A stretch of DNA of 64,000 nucleotides, taken from contig FWCC01000137.1 of NCBI GenBank assembly GCA_900169235.1, forward strand, positions 352,531 through 416,530. Reading direction: 5' to 3'. A model generated the notes under the pieces. The model saw only the letters and a list, made by a program, of their open reading frames with translations. It ran no database searches and had not been told where the DNA came from. The translations under genes and the position numbers were made by a program. Of this stretch, positions 32,500-43,362 are shown piece after piece; position 1 is the stretch's first letter; the number at the start of each line of letters is the position of its first letter. The DNA is from Zarea fungicola (lineage: Eukaryota > Ascomycota > Sordariomycetes > Hypocreales > Cordycipitaceae).

Positions 32500-33464
32500 G
32501 ATGTGGACAAAATATTTCTCAGTTGCGTCAATGAGACAACCGATGTAGCGGTGTGCTTTAGATTCAATGTAGTATCTCAGAGGGATAGCCAAGAGAATAC
32601 TGGGATCGAACTTCTTCCTTGGGTAGCAGGTGATGTAGGTAGCTTTATATGTCCCTTACCAGGGGTCGGGAGGAGGCCACTCTTACAGCGTTGGAGTGCC
32701 GAAGAGTCCGTCGGTAGTATTCCATTACATCCGTAGTTTCTTCGTAGATTTCCATTCCGTAATGTTTACAAGCCGAGTGTGATTTTCTAAGCTATGGGAT
32801 GTTGGGCAAGTTTCAATGGAAAAATAGGTCAAAGAGCCCGCTCAATAAGCATGTACATTTAGTTTTCGGAAGTTATCTGGATTCGTGGCGTTATGAGAAC
32901 TTGACACCAATTATCGCCGAAGAAACTTTCGCCACTGACGATATCATAGACTATCGCCGATGAGGTGATTCAGGTCTTGTCCGCGGTCTATGCAGCTCAA
33001 TATTACTCAGCGAAAACGCGTGCATCTTTTTATACTGGCGACTAGAGTCGTACATTTTAAGCGGAGATATTTGACGAAATGGTCTTTACGAACCTGAAAA
33101 GAGGGGAAACGAAGACTTTGGCGTCCATAGCGTCCGCATCGTTCAATCGCGGGCATATACGCCACGGACGCTACGGACGCTAGGTGAGATATTGTCAGGG
33201 AATCAAGATATTGAGTCAACCAGGCCTTCATGTTAACTTTTTTTCCAGCACCAAACCACCGATTGATTCCACACCGCTGATGCTGCTGAATAAACATGAG
33301 TAAGCCTAATGAATGTTTGCCTTAGCTACCAATATAAATATTAACCACGGCTTCTATACGTTTGCAAGAGATTCTCAATCAGGGGACATAACCGTGGGCT
33401 ATTTGCCATCTCCAACTTCACTACATATATTCCAGAGTCGACTATCATAGCTCATACCTTCACA
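32500..33464. other. Intergenic between YciI-like and ADH genes
   Basis: Divergent intergenic DNA with a GCTACGGACGCTA copy at 33170-33182 and a related inverted form near 33121-33137. No coding sequence was recognised. Confidence 0.5.
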
Positions 33465-34608
33465 ATGGCTGATACAGGTTTGATTGGCAAGCAGTATGCT
33501 GTATATCGTTCGGAGAAGGGCGTGCCAATAAAGACCACGGCGACAATTCCCACTCTTGGCCCACATGACCTGCTGATTCGGATAACGCATAGCGGTGTCT
33601 GCCATACAGATTCGCTCTTCTGCGCTGCTGGATACCCTTTGGCTCTCGGCCACGAAGGCGTTGGGGTCGTGGAGTCCATCGGCGATTCCGTGACCCAATT
33701 CAAGGTTGGTGACCGGGCTGGCGGCGGCTTCCGCCGTGGTTCCTGCGGCCATTGCAAATATTGTCTGTCAGGGAGGGATATCCAATGCTACGAGCGCATC
33801 ATTTTCGGCGAGGGAGATCTAGACAACGGGACATTTGCCGAATACTACGTTGGCAAAGAAACCTTTTTGCATAGAATCCCAGCTGCTCTGGCCAGCGAAC
33901 ATGCTGCACCCTTGCAGTGCGCAGGGGCCACGGTGTATTCGGCGCTGAAGGCTACTGTGACGGTGGGTATGAGAGTGGGTGTATTTGGCATTGGCGGGTT
34001 GGGCCATCTTGCCATCCAGTATGCGGCGAAGATGGGGGCTGAAGTAGTTGTCTTTAGTACTTCTGCAAACAAAGAGAGCGAGGCTCTAGAGTTTGGTGCC
34101 AAGGAGTTCCATCTCGTCAAAGACATTGGTAATACAGAGTCGAGCCCCATCGATGTTTTAATCGTGGCAGGTGCAAGAAATCCAGATTGGAATTGGTACG
34201 TGTTTTGAAGTATTCTCCCTGAACGACATTTACTGGTTAGCTGACTCGGACTTTTAGTGTCTTGAAGAAGGAATTTCTCGCTCGAGATGGTGTCATTGTG
34301 CCATTGGCTGCCCCCGTCCATGGCCCCATTAGTTTGCCGTACGATTACTCTATATCATTCTTCGCTTATTGTTGCCATACTGATACATGGTTCTTAGTGC
34401 CGACTCCATCTTTTGGAACAGTTACCACGTACATTCTAGCCTGGTTGCCTCTAGGCAGGTACACGGCGAAATGCTAGAATTTTCAGCTCTTCATGGCATA
34501 AAACCTGTTGTGCAAATCGTTAAAAACGACGGACCCGAAGCTATCCAACGCATCTTTCAAGACTTGGATGAAAATAGGGTCAGATATCGGGCGGTACTGG
34601 AAATGTAG
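33465..34608 (+). CDS. Zinc-dependent alcohol dehydrogenase
   Basis: Three exons, 33465-34195, 34258-34338 and 34398-34608, in frame, give 340 residues, the usual MDR length. The enzyme oxidises or reduces alcohols/aldehydes with NAD(P)(H). Catalytic zinc ligands are visible as Cys46 (GVCHTD), His63-Glu64 (GHEG) and Cys152. The structural zinc loop has Cys94, 97, 100 and 108 (SCGHCKYC). The Rossmann glycines are GIGGLG at 175-180. The substrate is not evident. The third exon carries the conserved LVASRQVHGEMLEF block. Most similar in style to fungal class-III-like medium-chain ADHs acting on primary alcohols. Confidence 0.92.
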
Positions 34609-35161
34609 GTGCATTTTTGGACGGCATGATATGCTATACGTCTGTGGTTTAATGCCTGGGGTTTGCATACGATGAGAATTGCTACTAAAGTTACCTAGCT
34701 ATATTTATACTAGTTTACTTGTCCATTGTACGTTTCCAATTGAACTGTTTGGGCATGAATATGTCAAGCTTCTCCAAGAGATGTAAGCTGACGTTGGGGC
34801 TAGTAACGCGCACAACAGATTTTGGAAAATAACAGTGATAATCATTAATGAATTTTTTATTAATAACGTGTGTCATGTCTGAGGCGAAAGCTGAAGCATG
34901 CATATGCATCAAGTCGTGTTCGACTGGGACTGGGCGACTTCGATGCTGGTGGCTTTTCCTCCAGCCAATAGTTGGCTAAAACCAGTAGATTGCCAGGGTG
35001 GTAACAGAGCCCACTAAGACATTTGATTCCGGCTAATTATGGCTGCTCATGTCCTATTCCGATGGGACTGCTCGACTTGACCGCTAGAACGGATGTATCA
35101 AACTGACCTCGCCAGCCATGCTCATTAAAGTATTGAACAATCTTCTACGCTTTCAGTAGCA
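34609..35161. other. Intergenic
   Basis: 3' flank of the ADH gene and upstream DNA of the next gene. Nothing else was recognised. Confidence 0.5.
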
Positions 35162-36449
35162 ATGGCAAACCAGAACCCACCCCCAGACGAGAGAGTTGCG
35201 TACTTGGCGCTCAAAAATATATTTAAAGGCAACAATGCTCAAGCACGCAAGAAGAAAACCGTTTCAAAGCTGATAACGCAGCACGAGGCTCAGGAGAGTG
35301 TGGCTAATCTACTCCGGGAACACAATTTTGACATTATTTGCAACTTGGCAGTGAGTCTGCTTAGCGCAGAGATATTTGAATCTACTCTCAAAGCAAAAGT
35401 ACGTTTCCCTGAGCTTTTTGACGCATCTCCGACACAGAGTGCGGAAAAGGAGGCTTCAGAAGCAGAGGCGACTCTACGAAGCAGATGCAATCAAGAACGC
35501 CATACAAAGTGCGCCCAACTTATTTCCACCAATTGACGAGCTACAACTGGTGAAAAAAGGCAGCGGTAGGTAGTTTCCAGCGCCGAGCTTCATATTCGGA
35601 CAAAGTCTGATCGCTGCTAAGACTGCAGATCCAGATAATGATGGGCCGACCGCAGCGCAAGGCGTTAAAGAGCCACATGTGTCTAAACAAGCGAACCCGT
35701 TCCAGCCAACAGCCACCCAAGTTGCGTCCATATTCCCAATCTATCTACCTCATCCTACGGAGCATCGACTCTTTGTCCGCATGCAAAACATCCTAGAGCA
35801 GGTGTGCTATGAATATGGCAGGCTTAAAATGCCCGATCTATTGCAGCGCCGCGGTTGGAAGTGCTCGGAAGCGGTTGAGCTGAATATCTGGACTGCCGAG
35901 CTTTCAAGACGTCAGTCACTGTTCAACAAGAGCCCCGAGGTCGGCGTCTCGCTGAGAGACCTTTTTGAATCGATTGCTAATATACGCCACACTGCGGTTC
36001 ATCGGCTTCGCGTCCATGCAAAAGGAGTTGACAAGTACTTGAATGATGCCGAACGATTTACGATGCTTCTTGGTAACAAGGAACATCTCCAAGAAATCTC
36101 AAAGCTACGCCGTGATACTCGGACTGCGATGGACGAACTTGAACGTAATAAACACCTTTTGCGAGCAAAACTTGACGACACACGACAAAGGATCTCAGAA
36201 CAGCGCAAAATGCTCGATGCCTCTGAGGAGATGGCAATTACGGAAATGGCAACAGAGGAGGAAGAATATCAGCTCTTGGCTGGAAAATGTGTCGATGCTG
36301 CTATAACGCCTTCAGAAGATTCTTTCTCGACAGCAATTGATGCGGCCAAGAACGAGGGCACAGTCTATGATGATACAGACAGCACGAATGAGTATGACAA
36401 AAATGATAAAGTGCAGGAGGGCTGGGTAATCAATGGCGAAGACCAATGA
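35162..36449 (+). CDS. Coiled-coil protein of unknown function
   Basis: Three exons, 35162-35398, 35460-35565 and 35629-36449, give 387 residues. The first intron is 61 bp (GTACGT donor, CTTCAG acceptor) and the second 63 bp (GTAGGT donor, GCTAAGAC branch region). No family is recognised. The middle exon reads KNAIQSAPNLFPPIDELQLVKKG. The third exon has a Trp-rich stretch (RRGWKCSEAVELNIWTAEL), a helical part with HTAVHRLRVHAKGVDKYL, then a predicted coiled coil rich in Glu, Arg and Leu (about residues 250-310), and an acidic C terminus. No signal or membrane segment is seen. A cytoplasmic or nuclear role is likely. Confidence 0.7.
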
Positions 36450-36638
36450 CTTGTAGGAGTCTGGTCTAAAATGGAGGCACAGGGCATTTGGTACACCTAG
36501 CGACTGCCACAAGGACATTCCTCAACAAATTAAAACTTATTTCACCATTTGTACGCCATCTTGCCACTAAATAAAGTATGGGCTTGTGTTAATGACTGAT
36601 CTATAGAGCAAGAAAGGGGCTGAGACGCTGCCTCACGG
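36450..36638. other. Short convergent gap
   Basis: 3' flanks of two convergent genes; nothing else seen. Confidence 0.4.
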
Positions 36639-37902
36639 TCAGCAGTGTACGGACGGCTTGCAGTAAAGAATATCACGCAATACCCGACGGCTAGGCTTGC
36701 GTCCACCACTTTGCAAATAAGCACGGAGCACTGGATCGCTGACGCTGCGAATCTCATTCCTGAAGCATTGCACCATGGGCTCTTCCGAACCGTCGCCGTA
36801 ATCCGGGGTTCGAAAACTCGTATTGATTGCTCGGTTGTACCAGTCCCGTGCCAACGACTGAGCCACCGGTACAAGCTCTTGGTAGTCGTCGTCGTCGCGG
36901 CGAGCTTCATACTGTGGTTTCTCATACATGGACACGAGCCGCACACGTTCAAAGTCCCCGGCCTCTACGGCCGTCTCTTTGTCCACTCTCGCAGATTTCC
37001 TTTACATGCGTTAGAATAGCTCCACATCAGTAGCAAAATATGACGATATATACCGAGCAGCGAGGTTAGTCAATAAAGCCAGCCTCTGTGCTGCTTCTGC
37101 AGGCTACTGCGTACATGCTGGATGCATTTCTTTTCCCGCGCAAACCATTCAACACGCTTGTATATAGCCCTGGTCCGGCTTCCGCAACCCTGCGCAGAGA
37201 GCGACGTGCAGTATCGCAGCTGCAAGTGATTTAGTGTGTCTATTATTAGAGCTGTGCATTTTTTAACGACAGATCTCGAGACGGTGTCAAGGCCCTGCAG
37301 AGAGGGTGAAAGCTGGTGCTGCTGAAATGTCGCGACTACCTTTTTACTTTTGGATCAGCGAGTAAAAAAGACGAGAGCGCAGGAAAGCAGTGAGACACCT
37401 CCATCCGAATGGAGACAAAGAGGTCCAAGTCCTCACGGAGTTGCTGGTATTCCATGGCACTCTCGCTCTCGGCAGCAGGCCCTCCAACACCTATTGCTCG
37501 TCCGAGTCGGATGGCGAGCTTGCAAAGGCCTATAATGTTGCCTATGTTCCCAAAAATGCGTGCAAATCCAGTTTGTAGCAGCTGCGTATTATTTGGTCTT
37601 AGTTTCGGAATTAAGGTCGCCGGCTCGCACAAAGATGTCGAGTGACAAGAGGATGGGCTGGGAGGGATCTTGATGTAGTGCCAATGATGCACAGCCGCAT
37701 CTACGCCCAATTTCTGTAAATGTACCGCATTGTAGCACAGACTGTGGCTATACCGCGGACGTTTCCGTAGATTTCCCACGGATTGCGCAACGTATTGAGT
37801 GCCCGATACGAGGGGCTTGTAGGAGGAGAAGACTCCAACATTGTCGCTACCAGAGCAAGAAGCCAAGAGCAAAGCCAACAGATATGATGAATTAGTCACC
37901 AT
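36639..37902 (-). CDS. Probable STAND-N-terminal-type protein without NACHT, exon ends uncertain
   Basis: Three coding blocks are clear on the minus strand. Exon 1 ends at 37399 and contains FGNIGNIIGLCKLAIRLGRAIGV, like the membrane-associated N-terminal helical domain of fungal STAND and ankyrin proteins. Exon 2 starts at 37294 in frame and runs to about 37115 (RAIYKRVEWFAREKKCIQHV). Exon 3 is about 36990-36639 (for example AQSLARDWYNRAINTSFRTPDYGDG), ending in stop. The exon 1/2 junction (GTGTCT donor, CTGCAG acceptor) keeps frame; the exon 2/3 junction is not resolved. The start is uncertain: the open frame has ATGs at 37926 and 37902. No NACHT or repeat domain follows, so it looks like a solo N-terminal-domain protein of about 350-430 residues. 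Confidence 0.45.
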
Positions 37903-38297
37903 GTAAAGAATATCGAAAGTATGCATTGTATTGTCCAAAGATAGCTTGATGCGGATTTTATGTATGCGACGTCGCTGGTTGCCTGCTAGGCAAGCGTCGT
38001 CTGCAAAGGCCCCAACACCTTTGGCATCAAAAGAAAAATGTTTCGCGAAGCCTACATGGTGGATTAATTGAAAAAGAAATAAAAAAATTGAATAAAAATT
38101 CAAGTTTAGGCTTGCTCAACACTTTGGCTGTGGCCTTACCACGTCTTCTGGACGCACTGTACAGTGTCACCAGGCACCACTGAAGAGCTCCCCACCAACA
38201 CTTAACGCGCCCCGACGCGTCTCCCTCAACCAAGACAGAAAAAGCCATTTGCTCCTCATCACCACCACCACCAAGATCCAGAGCGACCACCACAGCA
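37903..38297. promoter_or_regulatory. Upstream region of rfc5 with MluI-box-like elements
   Basis: Contains a perfect ACGCGT at 38215-38220 and an ACGCG at 38205-38209, 78-93 bp before the rfc5 ATG. ACGCGT is the MluI cell-cycle box bound by MBF at fungal replication genes. Confidence 0.55.
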
Positions 38298-39499
38298 ATG
38301 GCGCTCATTGTCGATAAGCATAGACCAAGGTCTCTCGATGCGCTCACCTATCACGATGAGCTCACTGAAAGACTTCGTTCACTGGTACGAAGCTGCCCAG
38401 GTCGGCCGGCTGTGCACTGGCGTTGTCTTCATTGTCCATTGACTAACCTCGCAACAGGCACAAAGCGGCGACTTTCCCCATCTCCTCGTATACGGACCCT
38501 CTGGCGCCGGAAAAAAGACGCGAATCGTGGCCACCCTGAAGGAGCTCTACGGGCCCGGCGTGGAGAAGATCAAGATTGACTCGCGCGTCTTCCAGACGAG
38601 CAGCAACCGCAAGCTCGAGTTCAACATTGTCGCCTCGGTGTACCACCAGGAGATCACGCCCTCCGACGTGGGCAACTACGACCGCGTCGTCGTCCAGGAC
38701 CTCCTCAAGGAGGTGGCGCAGACGCAGCAGGTCGACCAGTCGGCCAAGCAGCGCTTCAAGGTCGTGGTCATCAATGAGGCGGACCACCTGAGCCGCGACG
38801 CCCAGGCGGCCCTGCGCCGGACCATGGAAAAGTACTCGCCCAACCTGCGCCTCATCCTGCTCGCCAACTCGACGTCCAACATAATCGCCCCGATCCGCTC
38901 GCGGACGCTGCTCGTGCGCGTGCCCGCCCCCTCGCACGAGCAAATCTGCGACGTGCTCGCGTACGCCGCCAAGAAGGAGGGCTGGAGCGCCGTCAAGGGT
39001 CTGCATCAGCGGATCGCGGTGGAGAGCGGGCGGAACCTGCGCAAGGCGTTGTTGATGTACGAGGCCGTGCACGCGCAAAAGTATGCTGAATTTTTATTTT
39101 CCCCATGTGTCTGCCACCGCCGCAATGTTTGCTAACATGACGTCAAATAGTGAGAGAGTTAGCGACAGTACCCCGATACCGCCGGCCGACTGGGATGCCC
39201 TCATTGGCCAGATTGCAAAGGAGATTATGGAAGAGCACACGCCGGCCCGCATCCTGCAGGTCCGATCCAAGCTGTACGACCTCTTGACGCATTGCATCCC
39301 GCCGACGACGGTTCTCAAGACGCTCACCTTCAAGCTGCTGGCCATGATTGACGACGGCCTCAAGGGCGAGGTGGTCCGCTGGTCGGCGTTTTACGAGCAC
39401 CGCATCAAGACGGGGACAAAGGTCATTTTCCACCTGGAGGCGTTTGTGGCCAAGTTTATGAGAATCTTGGAAATGTACTTGATGAGCATGGATATGTAG
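38298..39499 (+). CDS. rfc5: Replication factor C small subunit, yeast Rfc5 type
   Basis: Exons 38298-38384, 38458-39080 and 39151-39499 join in frame to 352 residues. This is a small clamp-loader subunit (human RFC3, yeast Rfc5). The N-terminal VDKHRPRSLDALTYH resembles the small-subunit start; P-loop is YGPSGAGKKTR at about residue 40, Walker B region VVVINEADHLSRDAQAALRRTMEKY, and sensor-like ANSTSNIIAPIRSR. The third exon holds the C-terminal collar domain (LYDLLTHCIPPTTVLKTLTFKLL). The Lys after GKK in place of usual Thr context and the NEAD in place of DEAD/DECD fit the Rfc5 subgroup, which has weak or no ATPase. The MCB-like box lies just upstream. Confidence 0.95.
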
Positions 39500-39763
39500 G
39501 TATAGCCTGTAGCTTGTATCTTGTGGAAATTCTGGCGTTGTGGCGTGTTTTACAGACAAAATATCGATTGAATAATTAAAGAATTTGACAAGTTTTTATT
39601 TTTGCATTCGTAGTGTATTGAGTCATGTTTATAAAAGTATGTTTATAAAAGTATGTTTATTTTCGTAATGGAGCTCTATTTACAGGGCATGTTGATTTCA
39701 CAATTCAACTCATGTCTTGTACATATCCGCAATCAAGGCCAAGAAACCACGTCATGTCAACTT
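39500..39763. other. Convergent gap
   Basis: 3' flanks of rfc5 and the serine protease gene; a short repeat ATAAAAGTATGTTTAT occurs near 39630-39660. Confidence 0.45.
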
Positions 39764-40555
39764 CTAGGCTGAATTCCCCTTGATCCATTCCACATACGAC
39801 GAGACCTTTGTGTACACATCAGGATACTTGTACGCGCACGGCACGCCAAACGACACGACGCCAATCAGATATCTCCTGCCCTTCCCCGTCGTCCAGACAA
39901 GAGGACCGCCCGAGTCCCCGTAGCACGTCCCCTGCCCGCCCGTCGTCTCCGTGCAGATATCCCGCTCCGTAATGTTCTTGGTGCCCCCGTACCCCACGTA
40001 CGCCTCGTAGCAGGCGGCGGTGCTCATGGTGGGACGGCCCACGACGCGCAGGTCCATCGGCTTGGGCGTCGGGGAGAGACTCGGCGGGAAGACGGTGTAC
40101 CCCCAGCCGTAGGTGGAGGCATTGGTGCCCGGCGGGACGTCGTTGCGCAGGTACATGTCAATGGGTCGTATGGTGTCGCTCAGGGGAAACGGTGCGGCGA
40201 GCTTGATGATGCCAATATCGTTGCGGTAATAGAACAGGTTGAAGTCGGGGTGGCTGATGCCCTCGGAGACGTTGCGCTCGACGGCGCCGCTGCTGCTGCC
40301 GTCCTGCCGCAGCGAGTTGGTGCCGGCGACGACGGTGAGGGAGCTGGGGGCCACGTCCGTGATGCAGTGGCTCGTGGTGAGGACGAGGCGGTCGCTGATG
40401 AGGGTGCCGCCGCAGGTGTGGTTGCCGTTTTTGCGGATGCTGACGACGAAAGGGGCCTCACCGTCCTTGACGAGCTCGCCGCCGATGATGTTGGACATGG
40501 CGGCTGTGAGTTGAATGCCCAGCACGGCGGCAACGATGGAAGCTGGTTGCTTCAT
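39764..40555 (-). CDS. Secreted chymotrypsin-fold serine protease (family S1)
   Basis: Single open frame, 263 residues. Residues 1-19 are a signal peptide; activation site is followed by IIGGELV at residues 23-29. The catalytic triad is His63 (in TTSHC rather than the usual AAHC), Asp113 (RNDIGIIKL) and Ser215 (GDSGGP). Six positions before Ser215 (residue 209) there is a Gly where trypsin has Asp, so cleavage after Arg/Lys is not expected from this residue; a broader or chymotrypsin/elastase-like pocket is likely. Other Cys pairs are present. Fungal secreted proteases of this family often act on host or substrate protein. The single-exon gene and strong signal peptide indicate secretion. Confidence 0.93.
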   Translation of the reverse strand: MKQPASIVAAVLGIQLTAAMSNIIGGELVKDGEAPFVVSIRKNGNHTCGGTLISDRLVLTTSHCITDVAPSSLTVVAGTNSLRQDGSSSGAVERNVSEGISHPDFNLFYYRNDIGIIKLAAPFPLSDTIRPIDMYLRNDVPPGTNASTYGWGYTVFPPSLSPTPKPMDLRVVGRPTMSTAACYEAYVGYGGTKNITERDICTETTGGQGTCYGDSGGPLVWTTGKGRRYLIGVVSFGVPCAYKYPDVYTKVSSYVEWIKGNSA

Positions 40556-41189
40556 TTTTTTTTTTTACTGTTTGTGGGTTTTGGAATTCTGTAATCTGGT
40601 AATCTGGTACCAATAAAAGATATTATGTATTAAAATCTGAAGAAGTTGATGGTGAAGGAAAACAAAATGGGTATGAGGCTGCGATGCTCAAGGTCGTCAT
40701 TTGTGAGACAATGAGGAAGGACGCATCTCTTTCGAATAATATGGCATCCGCGGATCAACAGGGGCGACCAAAGCGGCGTCCCTGCATTTTCGCACTACAA
40801 AGGCATTGTAAAACAGGCGATTGACTGGCTAGCTGCAGTTTTGGAAACGTGTCTCAGTGCCTCTTGCTTTGTGCCAGACATCCGAGCAGGCAGTTTTTGT
40901 CACGAGGGCGGCAAGGCGAGCAAGTCTCTTGCTGGTAGCCGACAAGCTTCAGGACAAGTCCAAACCTTGTCATACAAAGTAAATCTATAAATAGCGGTTA
41001 GTTAGGATCACATAAACACCCCCCATTTAAATACTGTTCATGGTTCACGGGGGATTTGTTGGTCACGACCTGGCGATTGAGATTCCTTGCCCTAAAGAAA
41101 GTCATGAAAAGAAATGCATAAATTAAATTCCGCTGAGATGAAAAACAGAGAAGCTCGTTTCCTGTAAAATGCCATTTGGCTGGCTTGAA
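40556..41189. other. Intergenic
   Basis: Upstream of the S1 protease and downstream of the reductase gene. No further feature was recognised. Confidence 0.45.
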
Positions 41190-42212
41190 TTACTGGCCAC
41201 CTCCGAGCGTGTTTAAGCCGAATCGCTTCGCAATCATGTTCAGACGCCAGCGCACGGGTATAAATGTGTACAGAAACCATGCATATAGAGAATTTGAACC
41301 GGCCCAGAACCAGAGCGGACGCTTCTTCTTCTCAATCATCCCGACGACGGTGCGAGCGTAGTCGGCCGGCTCTGTAGATGCCGCAGATTGGGATACCACC
41401 GTACGGTACTGCCAGAACTTTTCAACCGGGAGATACAGTGAGTCCTTGGGCAGTCTGGGGTTATCCTCGCGAACTGTACAAGGTTAGGAACAAGAAGAGT
41501 TTTTTTTTTTTTTTTCTTTTTNNTTTTCTTTTTTTTTTTTTTTTGTTGCGTTTCGGGATGAATCGTTTCATACCTATGTTGCTCTTAATACCACCAGTGA
41601 CAACAGTCACAACATCGACGCTGAGACACAAACCAAAGTCAGCATTAAAAAAAGATTGTAAAAAAGTACATACCCAAAAGGATTCATCTCCATGGACAGA
41701 GAATCGCCATAGGCGTGGATGGCCGCCTTGGCCGAATTGTACGCCGCCGAAAACGCCAGCGGCATAATCGGCGCGATGCTGCCAATGTTGGCGATGCAGC
41801 CCTTGGCGGCAATGATCTGCCTCCCAAAGGCCTGCACGACGCGCATCGGCCCCAGGACGTTGACGTCAAAGAGGTCGCGCACCACGCCGTCAATGTCCAT
41901 GTCCATGGCCGGCCGGTGCACCGCGCTGCCGGCATTGTTAATGAGCACGTCGAGCCGCCCGCCCGCAATCTCGGCGACCTCGGCCGCCGCGGCCTCGATG
42001 GAGGCTGTCGACGTCACTTCGAGCTTGACGACGGCCATGCCGGGCTTGAGAATCTCGGCGACCGTCTCGGGGCGGCGCACGGCGCAAAAGACGAAATACC
42101 CCTGGGCGTGCAGCTCCGTCGCCAGCGCGCCGCCGATGCCGCCGGCCCCTGCGCCGGTGACGAGCGCCGTCTTTTGGCCAGGCTGCGGCCGTTCGGGAAA
42201 TTGTGTCGTCAT
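41190..42212 (-). CDS. Short-chain dehydrogenase/reductase, Ayr1-like
   Basis: Exons 42212-41674, 41620-41574 and 41473-41190 give 289 residues. The family reduces 1-acyl-dihydroxyacetone phosphate in lipid synthesis in yeast Ayr1, and close relatives reduce other carbonyls. The NADP-binding motif is VTGAGAGGIGGALA (residues about 19-32), followed by NNAGSAVHRPAM, and the active-site AAYNSAKA motif (Tyr-x-x-x-Lys). A hydrophobic C-terminal segment (PLWFWAGSNSLYAWFLYTF) and basic tail fit membrane association. The second intron (41475-41573) has a long T tract and an N-N gap at 41522-41523. Confidence 0.88.
41505..41544. repeat. Poly-T tract with two undetermined bases (41522-41523)
   Basis: A homopolymer region with two Ns, inside the second intron of the reductase gene. 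The Ns mark an assembly uncertainty in the tract length, so the intron size here is approximate, but no coding base is affected. Confidence 0.9.
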
Positions 42213-42963
42213 GTTCGGGGAATGGAATTTTGATGGAGTGGCGCTTGTGTTGGTGCTCTGATGCGATTTTGGGCGAGATCTCGGGAAATTATTTTAGTTG
42301 CGGGCGCGGGTTTTTGGCGGGATTAAACTTTGTCTTATCTCTGACGAAATCCGGTCCAGTGAGCAAATTATCCGTATTTATCGGGGCCGAGGATATGATG
42401 ACATTTAGTAGAAAGCTTATGACGGGCGGTTCCTGGATCAGTAATCGAGTGATGCCTCGGCTACCCAGGACGCTATCAGGCACCACTCAACAATGGAAAA
42501 GCAGTCGTAGGGCAATAAATGAAACGAACCAAGTACGTTAGGTTGTGCTTTGTTGGACAGATATGAATTCTTTAGGTTTGAGGTGCAATGACCATGTATA
42601 TCGCTTCAGGCTACTTCAAAGTTGCCTTTTATTAACGAGTCTGAGAATTGAAATGTAGTAGCAGAGGTTTACAGGTATTTTAGCTGAAGCTACTCCGTAC
42701 AGCTAGCTCCGACTAGCCCCAGCTACAATGGATTTAAAATTCATGCTGTGATGAGGTACGCCCACAGATAGGAGGAATTGTTTTATTGTTTTCACAATAA
42801 CAATAGAACTCTATATTTTCTCTGGTAGAACTATATAATAAGATAATACTGTTCTTGTACAAAATTTAGAAGGCACGATACATAATTACGACTGCCTGGC
42901 GAGTAGAGTCGTGTAATGAAGCTGAGTGCCACTAGCCTAGAGTGCAGAAATGACTAAATGCAA
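42213..42963. other. Intergenic
   Basis: AT-rich, with one copy of TACTCCGTAC at 42691-42700. No coding sequence was recognised. Confidence 0.5.
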
Positions 42964-43362
42964 CTATTTGACTGTATAATACTTTCGGAGAAGTTTGGCA
43001 ACTTCTTCATGCCCCCGGCTTGAAGCAGCGGCACGAGCGGCCCACACACCTTTATTGGCGCCGTTTTCAAGCAGGATACGGACTGTTCCTTCATGGCCAG
43101 CGCGTGAAGCTGCATGAAGAGCATAGTGAAATGCTCCACCCTCCGCATTCACATCAGCACCACTCTGGATCAATGTCCGGACAACACTCTCATGCCCTCG
43201 CTCTGACGCAGTGTAAAGCGGATTACCATACCTTCCATTTTTTGCATTGATATTAGCGCCGCCATAAATCAATTTCTGTACAATACCCTCATGCCCTTGG
43301 CTTGACGCAGCGAAAAGAGCATTGCTCTGGCTTTTATGTTGTGCATCCACATCAGCCCCTGC
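42964..43362 (-). pseudogene. Severed ankyrin tail of the second NLR
   Basis: In the same frame as the upstream NLR and directly after its stop codon, this segment encodes four more ankyrin-type repeats (AGADV, then NALFAASSQGHEGIVQKLI and similar) and a normal stop after KYYTVK. It is open throughout. It is cut off by the TAA at 43363-43365, which stands where neighbouring repeats have CAA. It has no start or promoter of its own, so it is presumably untranslated unless the stop is read through or absent in other strains. Confidence 0.8.

Noticed and set aside
32500..32592. Upstream extension of the YciI-like frame to 32592
   Set aside because: The extra residues have no family match; the ATG at 32499 gives a domain-length protein.
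35399..35437. 39-bp intron in the coiled-coil gene ending at CACAG
   Set aside because: It breaks the frame; the acceptor ending 35459 gives a 61-bp intron that keeps it.
37336..38103. 255-codon open frame on the minus strand treated as one exon
   Set aside because: It begins with TTG and its upstream half has no protein-like features; only the last third belongs to a supported gene.
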